This document shows, piece by piece, positions 11,329 through 15,336 of a stretch of DNA of 15,336 nucleotides (its first letter is position 1; every line of letters begins with the position of its first letter). The stretch comes from Anaerobacillus sp. (GTDB taxonomy: Bacteria > Bacillota > Bacilli > Bacillales > Anaerobacillaceae). The notes below the pieces were generated by a model. It did no database searches, had not been told where the DNA came from, and saw only the letters and a program-made list of their open reading frames with translations. The stretch spans positions 1 through 15,336 of the forward strand of contig SKSA01000382.1 in the NCBI GenBank assembly GCA_007118195.1. The letters run 5' to 3'. The translations under genes were made by a program, and so were the position numbers.

Positions 11329-11357
11329 AATATAAATACTAGTCCTTAAATTTTCAT
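11329..11357 (-). promoter_or_regulatory. Candidate promoter of the T-box/ilvB transcript
   Basis: On the minus strand ATGAAA (11352-11357), a 17-bp spacer and TATATT (11329-11334) overlap the ilvD stop codon. The predicted start near 11322 falls a few bases before stem I of the T-box, the usual arrangement, which raises an otherwise modest hexamer score (4/6 and 5/6). ilvB could also be reached by read-through from ilvE-ilvD. Confidence 0.45.
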
Positions 11358-13013
11358 TACCCCACCAGTGTTTGCGGAAGTAACAAGTTTGGCGTAACGA
11401 GCAAGATAGCCTTTTTTCACCTTTGGCTCGGGCACAACAAATGATTTGTGGCGAGTCTTAAGTTCTTCATCTGAAATATCTAAATGAATGGTGCGATTTG
11501 GTAAATCAATAATAATTCGATCACCATCTTCTACTAATGCAATAGGTCCACCTTCTGCTGCTTCAGGAGAAATATGACCAATCGAAATTCCTCTTGAGGC
11601 CCCTGAAAATCTTCCATCCGTAATTAATGCTACATCCTTGCCAAGCCCTCTGCCCATAATGGAAGATGTAGGAGCTAACATTTCTGGCATTCCCGGGCCA
11701 CCTTTTGGTCCTTCATAACGAATGACAACCACATGACCTGCTTTTACAGTTCCATTTTCAATTCCTGCCAAAGCTTCGTCTTGGGAGTTAAAAACGATCG
11801 CTTTCCCATCAAACGTGTCAATACTTGGATCGACTCCACCTACTTTAATGACACCACCATCAGGGGCAATATTTCCGAATAAAATCGATAATCCTCCGAC
11901 AGAACTATATGGATTTTCTTTACGACGTATAACTTCCTCATTGGTAATTTCTGCATCTTTTACATTTTCATACAATGTTTTCCCTGTAATTGTGATTCTA
12001 TTTGGATGAATGGCGCCTTCTATTGAACAAAGTTCTTTAATAATGGCACTAACCCCACCGGCATTGTGAACATCTTGCATCGAATAGTCGGAAGCAGGAC
12101 TAATTTTTGATAAATACGGCACTCTTTTTGCCACTTCATTTATTCTTTCTAAGTCATATTCAATTTCCGCTTCATTTGCAATCGCTAACGTGTGTAAAAC
12201 TGTATTTGTTGAGCCACCCATCGCCATATCTAAAGCGAAAGCATCATCAATTGCTTCTTTTGTAACGATATCTCTTGGACGAATATCTTTTTCTATTAAA
12301 TTCATTAAATGCTGCGCTGCATCTTTAATTAATTTTTTACGATCTTCAGATGTTGCCACTATCGTTCCATTCCCAGGAGGCGTCAAACCTACCATTTCCA
12401 TTAAACAGTTCATCGAGTTTGCTGTAAACATCCCGGAACAAGACCCACATGTTGGACACGCAGATGATTCTATTTCTAGTAGTTCTTCTCGTGACATTTT
12501 TCCAGATTGGAAGGCACCAACACCTTCGAAAACTGACGCTAATGATAAACTTTTACCATCTTTCGTACGTCCAGCCTCCATCGGTCCTCCCGTTACAAAT
12601 ACTGACGGGACATTCGTGCGAACTGACGCCATCAACATTCCAGGGGTAATTTTGTCACAGTTGGGAATGTAAAACACTCCATCAAACCAATGGGCATTTA
12701 TAACTGTTTCTGCTGAGTCACAAATTAGCTCACGTGATGGTAATGAATAACGCATTCCTATATGTCCCATCGCGATCCCGTCATCGACACCAATCGTATT
12801 AAATTCAAATGGAACGCCACCAGCTTCTCTTATCGCCTCTTTAACGACTTCTGCAAATTTATTTAAATGAACGTGCCCTGGAATAATATCGATATATGAG
12901 TTACAAACACCGATAAAGGGTTTGTTCATATCTTCTTCTTTAACACCTGTTGCTCTTAGCAGACTTCGATGTGGTGCTCTATCTACGCCCTTCTTTATCA
13001 TATCGCTCCGCAT
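11346..13013 (-). CDS. ilvD: Dihydroxy-acid dehydratase
   Basis: IlvD dehydrates the dihydroxy acids made by IlvC to 2-oxoisovalerate and 2-oxo-3-methylvalerate (EC 4.2.1.9) and needs an Fe-S cluster. The 555-residue protein is full length. Conserved cysteines Cys37 ([13 protein letters not shown]), Cys119 ([10 protein letters not shown]) and Cys192 ([18 protein letters not shown]) are the three expected for a [2Fe-2S] enzyme. [19 protein letters not shown] (77-95) and the C-terminal [11 protein letters not shown] and [10 protein letters not shown] blocks are intact. The ATG start (MRSDMIKKG) is preceded by AAAGGGATG; the next ATG, four codons on, has its GGAG too close. The gene follows ilvE after 27 bp and is separated from ilvB by the T-box leader. 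Confidence 0.97.
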   Translation of the reverse strand: MRSDMIKKGVDRAPHRSLLRATGVKEEDMNKPFIGVCNSYIDIIPGHVHLNKFAEVVKEAIREAGGVPFEFNTIGVDDGIAMGHIGMRYSLPSRELICDSAETVINAHWFDGVFYIPNCDKITPGMLMASVRTNVPSVFVTGGPMEAGRTKDGKSLSLASVFEGVGAFQSGKMSREELLEIESSACPTCGSCSGMFTANSMNCLMEMVGLTPPGNGTIVATSEDRKKLIKDAAQHLMNLIEKDIRPRDIVTKEAIDDAFALDMAMGGSTNTVLHTLAIANEAEIEYDLERINEVAKRVPYLSKISPASDYSMQDVHNAGGVSAIIKELCSIEGAIHPNRITITGKTLYENVKDAEITNEEVIRRKENPYSSVGGLSILFGNIAPDGGVIKVGGVDPSIDTFDGKAIVFNSQDEALAGIENGTVKAGHVVVIRYEGPKGGPGMPEMLAPTSSIMGRGLGKDVALITDGRFSGASRGISIGHISPEAAEGGPIALVEDGDRIIIDLPNRTIHLDISDEELKTRHKSFVVPEPKVKKGYLARYAKLVTSANTGGVMKI

Positions 13014-13040
13014 TATATCTACATCCCTTTATATTTATTC

Positions 13041-13946
13041 TTAACCTACTTGAGTTTGTTCATCTCTAGTGTAAACTTTAACACCATCTTTTATCACGTG
13101 TTCTCGAAACTGTTTCAATAAATCGTTTGTTACCTTACCAGGTACTCCGTCACCAATGACTCTTCCGTCAACTTTTACAACCGCGATTACTTCTGCAGCC
13201 GTCCCTGTTAAAAACACTTCATCAGCAACATATACATCATGCCTAGTAAATGGCTCTTCTTTCATAATATAACCCAAATTCTCAGCAATTTCCATAATAG
13301 CTGCTCGTGTAATACCTTCAAGAGCCCCAATATAACCTGGAGGGGTTCTTAAAACATTGCCATTGACAATAAATACGTTATCCGCTGAACCTTCCGCTAC
13401 ATATCCTTCACTATTTAACATTAGTGCCTCACTAACACCCGCTAAACTAGCTTCTAATTTTACTAATATATTATTTAAGTAGTTCAATGATTTTACCTTT
13501 GGACTTAGCACATCTGGACGATTACGTCTTGTAGCTACAGTAACAATCTCTAGTCCAGATTTATATAGTTCCTTAGGAAAAAGTGTGAGCTCCTCCGCAA
13601 TGACGATAATTTGCGGTTTGCGGCACGATTTCGGATCAAGTCCTAAGTTACCGACACCACGAGATACAACAAGACGAATATAAGCGTTAGTAAGTTGATT
13701 TTTCTTTAGCGTCTCAATAATAATCTCAGTCATTTCGACTTTGGAATGAGGTATGTTTAGTAAAATTGCTTTTGCTGAATTATATAAACGGTCTAAGTGC
13801 TCATCTAAGCGATATACATTCCCATCGTAGACACGAATACCTTCAAACACCCCATCGCCATATAAAAAACCGTGATCATAAACTGAGATTTTCGCTTCTT
13901 CTTTTTTTACAAATTGTTCATTTAAGTAAATCCACTGCTCGCTCAC
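13041..13946 (-). CDS. ilvE: Branched-chain amino acid aminotransferase, class IV
   Basis: IlvE transfers an amino group from glutamate to the 2-oxo acids of valine, leucine and isoleucine (EC 2.6.1.42) using PLP. The 301-residue protein is of the fold-type IV family. The PLP lysine is Lys152 in SPKVKSLNYLNNILVKLEA. The cofactor glutamate motif is EGSADNVF (185-192), and YDHGFLYGDGVFEGIRVYDG (23-42) is the usual N-terminal signature. D-amino acid aminotransferase and ADC lyase share this fold, but the LNYLNN motif and the operon favour IlvE. The start is GTG, with an excellent AGGGAGGAG 8 bases upstream; no ATG is available nearby. It heads the ilvE-ilvD pair, downstream of a promoter and two CodY-like boxes. 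Confidence 0.95.
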   Translation of the reverse strand: MSEQWIYLNEQFVKKEEAKISVYDHGFLYGDGVFEGIRVYDGNVYRLDEHLDRLYNSAKAILLNIPHSKVEMTEIIIETLKKNQLTNAYIRLVVSRGVGNLGLDPKSCRKPQIIVIAEELTLFPKELYKSGLEIVTVATRRNRPDVLSPKVKSLNYLNNILVKLEASLAGVSEALMLNSEGYVAEGSADNVFIVNGNVLRTPPGYIGALEGITRAAIMEIAENLGYIMKEEPFTRHDVYVADEVFLTGTAAEVIAVVKVDGRVIGDGVPGKVTNDLLKQFREHVIKDGVKVYTRDEQTQVG

Positions 13947-14017
13947 TTTTTCACTCCTCCCTATTTTTAATTTGCGAAACTATTTAAAGATAGTGTTAAT
14001 AATTTTAATCCTTTGAA

Positions 14018-14032
14018 AATTTTCAGAAAACA
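14018..14032. promoter_or_regulatory. CodY-like box upstream of ilvE
   Basis: AATTTTCAGAAAACA matches the CodY consensus AATTTTCWGAAAATT at 13 of 15 positions. It lies about 70 bp before the ilvE start and well downstream of the predicted promoter. CodY represses branched-chain amino acid genes in Bacillus when these amino acids and GTP are plentiful. The position suggests a roadblock mode, or a second, closer promoter not recognised here. Confidence 0.65.
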
Positions 14033-14094
14033 ATAGCCTCAAAAGCATGTTTACGAAAGTTGCTTTTTAAAATTATAAACTTTATATTTATTTG

Positions 14095-14109
14095 AATTTT
14101 TAGATATTT
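14095..14109. promoter_or_regulatory. Second, weaker CodY-like box
   Basis: AATTTTTAGATATTT matches the CodY consensus at 12 of 15 positions. It lies 77 bp from the stronger box, between that box and the predicted promoter. In so AT-rich a stretch a 12/15 match is only suggestive, but paired boxes are common at CodY targets. Confidence 0.35.
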
Positions 14110-14207
14110 ATAAATATAAAACTGAAATAATTTCCATTCACAATTATTGTAAGTTTATCTAACAAAAATAGTGGCTGTTCATTCACTAGTTTTTGTATTT
14201 GAGGATT

Positions 14208-14236
14208 ATAATACGCCCTTTTACCTCAGGGGTCAA
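14208..14236 (-). promoter_or_regulatory. Sigma-A type promoter of ilvE-ilvD
   Basis: On the minus strand TTGACC (14231-14236) is followed after 17 bp by TATTAT (14208-14213), each hexamer one base from consensus. The predicted start near 14201 gives a leader of about 255 nt before ilvE, which is long and includes both CodY-like boxes. Confidence 0.65.
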
Positions 14237-14390
14237 CCACTTTTTCTAAAATAATTAGACAATTTCGAACAATCCCTTTTTTTGAATACGCTTACAACAT
14301 TGTTACTATTGCGTTTGCATGTTTTTTTAAGATTAAAAGTTTTTTTAATTCACAAAAAGTTACTTACTGCTAGGATAATTTTTTCAATTC

Positions 14391-14840
14391 ATGTCAATGA
14401 TGATATTGGTGATGGAGATGAACTTTATATTATTAGAATACTTTTTTCTTCCAATTGTACTTTTAACATTGTTCTATGTAGGGGCTAAACAAAATAATTC
14501 AAATGGGATTATTGCTGTAAGGAATTTGCGGCATCTTTGTAAGTCTGAAATTGACAAGAGGATTTATGACGAATTGCACAAGCGAGGGGTTTACGCTAGT
14601 CCTTCAGTTAAATACGGTTACTCGACAATCCCTATTGCACTTGAACCATACAAAATTGCTATTTTTACCTATCCACAAAGTAAAATGGCACTCCTGAAAC
14701 GACTAAACCTCAAGCACCACGAGTTATATTTACGTAGTTTCGGTTGGAAAGTACTAAAAGTTCCTCAAGAAACGTTCCAAAAAGATGTTGACGCTGCTTT
14801 AAAACAAGTATTCATTCAAGTAAAAATAAACAATGTATAA
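14391..14840 (+). CDS. Membrane-anchored protein with degenerate PD-(D/E)XK (DUF559/Vsr-like) domain
   Basis: This 149-residue protein is not one I recognise by name. Residues 11-31 (NFILLEYFFLPIVLLTLFYVG) form one hydrophobic segment followed by a lysine, suggesting an N-terminal anchor with the rest in the cytoplasm. Residues 50-140 resemble the DUF559/Vsr-like nuclease fold. CKSEIDKRIYDELHKRG fits the first helix with its glutamate, IPIALEPYKIAIF (80-92) fits the two core strands, and ELYLRSFGWKVLKV (111-124) fits the closing helix and strand. The usual catalytic Asp and Glu positions hold Pro81 and Phe92, so nuclease activity is unlikely. The start is uncertain. The ATG at 14391 lacks a good ribosome binding site; the ATG at 14418 has GGTGATGGAG before it and would still include the membrane segment. 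It is transcribed away from ilvE and converges on the tRNA unit. Confidence 0.7.
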   Translation: MSMMILVMEMNFILLEYFFLPIVLLTLFYVGAKQNNSNGIIAVRNLRHLCKSEIDKRIYDELHKRGVYASPSVKYGYSTIPIALEPYKIAIFTYPQSKMALLKRLNLKHHELYLRSFGWKVLKVPQETFQKDVDAALKQVFIQVKINNV

Positions 14841-14918
14841 CAAAAAAAGAAGGTCCCTTGAGTACAAGACTATATTAAACTACATCTCACTAAAACGCTT
14901 TCACTTTCCTTAAATCGC

Positions 14919-14950
14919 AAAAAAGCTTAAGCCAATTGGCTTAAGCTTTT
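14919..14950 (-). terminator. Palindromic terminator of the tRNA unit, possibly bidirectional
   Basis: A perfect 30-bp palindrome at 14921-14950 gives a hairpin of GCUUAAGCC and GGCUUAAGC around AAUU, flanked by A and U runs. On the minus strand six U residues follow, which suits termination of the tRNA-Gly/tRNA-Arg transcript. On the plus strand UUUU follows, so it may also end the transcript of the gene at 14391-14840. Confidence 0.88.
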
Positions 14951-14963
14951 AATTATGTATAAA

Positions 14964-15040
14964 TGGCGTCCCAGGAGAGATTCGAACTCCCGACCCTGGC
15001 ATTAGAAGTGCCATGCTCTATCCAGCTGAGCTACTAGGAC
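14964..15040 (-). tRNA. tRNA-Arg (TCT), CCA encoded
   Basis: Read on the minus strand, the 77-nt gene begins GTCCTAG and ends CTGGGAC-G-CCA, forming a seven-pair acceptor stem with one G-U pair. It has the D-arm segment AGCTCAGCTGGATAGAGC, the anticodon loop with TCT (reads AGA) between GGCA and TGCC, and the T-arm segment GTTCGAATC. The 3' CCA is encoded. It lies 12 bp after tRNA-Gly and just before the terminator. Confidence 0.95.
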
Positions 15041-15052
15041 ATGTAATTAGAG

Positions 15053-15123
15053 AGCGGGTGATGAGAATCGAACTCACGACCAGAGCTTGGAAGGCTCTTG
15101 TTTTACCACTAAACTACACCCGC
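15053..15123 (-). tRNA. tRNA-Gly (TCC), CCA not encoded
   Basis: Read on the minus strand, the 71-nt gene pairs GCGGGTG with CACCCGC in the acceptor stem and has the anticodon stem AGAGC/GCTCT with loop CTTCCAA, giving anticodon TCC (reads GGA). The T-arm carries GTTCGATTC. The discriminator base is T and the following bases are CTC, so CCA must be added by tRNA nucleotidyltransferase. Its first 31 nt and 4 upstream bases are repeated exactly at 15256-15290. Confidence 0.95.
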
Positions 15124-15127
15124 ATAT
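15093..15127 (-). repeat. 35-bp direct repeat, copy A (5' part of the intact tRNA-Gly)
   Basis: This stretch, the first 31 nt of the intact tRNA-Gly plus four bases before it (ATAT on the minus strand), is identical to 15256-15290. The identity stops abruptly on both sides. The copies are offset by 163 bp in the same orientation. Confidence 0.95.
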
Positions 15128-15255
15128 GAAATATTTTTTAAAATTTGTATCGACCAACACCACAAGGGCCTTATCATGTCTCTTCCTCTACTAGCTTCTC
15201 AAAGAAGTCTATCCGTCGAGACAACTCGTAGCCTTTTCACAGTTGTAATGCTCGT
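15128..15255 (-). other. 128-bp unidentified segment between the tRNA-Gly copies
   Basis: The segment separates the truncated and intact tRNA-Gly copies. On the minus strand, directly after the truncated tRNA, it can fold CGAG-CATT-ACAACT, a 14-nt loop, AGTTGT-CTCG (15217-15254). It then has a small stem CTTCT/AGAAG (15195-15207) and a competing GTCTC/GAGAC pairing (15178-15182 with 15218-15222). It ends in an AT-rich stretch before the intact tRNA. No open frame of any length and no match to an element I know is seen. It may be the remnant of an insertion, or simply an inter-tRNA spacer. Confidence 0.4.
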
Positions 15256-15290
15256 GGCTCTTGTTTTACCACTAAACTACACCCGCATAT
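15256..15290 (-). pseudogene. Truncated tRNA-Gly (5' part only; 35-bp direct repeat, copy B)
   Basis: On the minus strand this is an exact copy of nucleotides 1-31 of tRNA-Gly(TCC) plus four upstream bases. It contains the 5' acceptor strand, the D-arm and the 5' anticodon-stem strand, and breaks off at the first nucleotide of the anticodon loop. The anticodon, T-arm and 3' acceptor strand are absent, and the following bases cannot replace them. It cannot yield a normal tRNA. Confidence 0.85.
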
Positions 15291-15299
15291 AGACAATTC

Positions 15300-15318
15300 A
15301 TTTTGTTAGTGACAAAAT
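15300..15318. repeat. Short inverted repeat upstream of the truncated tRNA
   Basis: ATTTTGT and ACAAAAT flank a 5-bp centre, forming a perfect 7-bp inverted repeat. On the minus strand it lies 10 bp before the truncated tRNA copy and just after a good -10-like TATACT. It could be a protein site or mark the tRNA promoter region, most of which lies outside the window. Confidence 0.35.
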
Positions 15319-15336
15319 ATAGTATATAACATCTAT

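Larger units (their letters stand above)
13947..14390. other. AT-rich divergent spacer with ilvE control signals
   Basis: This 444-bp gene-free stretch separates ilvE (minus) from the small plus-strand gene. It holds the ilvE promoter, two CodY-like boxes and about 250 nt of untranslated leader. I found no T-box or other riboswitch signature here. For the plus-strand gene only a weak -10 (GATAAT at 14374-14379) without a convincing -35 is visible. A run of short reading frames in it has no ribosome binding site or recognisable protein. Confidence 0.6.

Noticed and set aside
12190..12672. Plus-strand 160-codon frame opposite ilvD
   Set aside because: It is the antisense shadow of conserved ilvD codons and has no start signals.
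14282..14488. Plus-strand 68-codon frame overlapping the start of the DUF559-like gene
   Set aside because: It starts with TTG without a ribosome binding site, overlaps in another frame and has no recognisable protein pattern. I considered a frameshifted N-terminus, but the hydrophobic segment is already present in the main frame.
15128..15255. Right end of an IS200/IS605-type element
   Set aside because: The stems are suggestive, but there is no transposase coding remnant and no element end I can recognise, so naming a family would be a guess.
15124..15290. Group I intron or split tRNA at the anticodon loop
   Set aside because: The 3' half of the tRNA does not follow the 128-bp segment; a complete tRNA follows instead. 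No intron core motifs are visible.

Overview
The window is a chromosomal segment of a low-GC Gram-positive bacterium, almost certainly a member of the Bacillaceae. Evidence: AGGAGG-type ribosome binding sites, sigma-A type promoters, a leucine T-box leader, CodY-like boxes, and the gene order ilvB-ilvH-ilvC-leuA-leuB-leuC-leuD-ysoA-tig, which matches Bacillus subtilis. Here ilvE and ilvD lie directly upstream of ilvB, an arrangement I associate with other Bacillus groups, including alkaliphilic relatives of B. halodurans. No species is claimed.

Layout, following transcription of the minus strand (right to left). (1) 15336-14919: a short tRNA unit, with a truncated tRNA-Gly copy, a complete tRNA-Gly(TCC), a tRNA-Arg(TCT) and a palindromic terminator. 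(2) 14391-14840, plus strand: a small protein with one membrane segment and a degenerate PD-(D/E)XK (DUF559/Vsr-like) domain. It is the only plus-strand gene. (3) 14390-13947: a 444-bp AT-rich divergent spacer with a good promoter and two CodY-like boxes ahead of ilvE. (4) 13946-11346: ilvE and ilvD. (5) 11345-10864: a leucine T-box riboswitch with CUC specifier, T-box bulge, antiterminator and terminator. (6) 10863-2658: ilvB, ilvH, ilvC, leuA, leuB, leuC, leuD, ending in a strong terminator. (7) 2529-1507: ysoA, a TPR protein. (8) 1351-56: tig, trigger factor, with its own promoter and terminator.

Together the nine biosynthetic genes cover the shared valine/isoleucine steps (IlvBH, IlvC, IlvD, IlvE) and the leucine branch (LeuA, LeuCD, LeuB; IlvE does the final transamination). 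Control appears layered. CodY-like sites precede ilvE-ilvD. The T-box, placed inside the cluster, would gate ilvB through leuD on tRNA-Leu charging without gating ilvE-ilvD. Two intercistronic spacers (ilvH-ilvC and leuB-leuC) carry heptad repeats and hairpins that could set differential mRNA stability.

Most of the window is conserved core metabolism. I did not find a convincing new multi-gene system. The least explained items are the inactive-looking nuclease-fold membrane protein, and the truncated tRNA-Gly whose break lies at the anticodon loop beside a 128-bp structured segment that I cannot identify.
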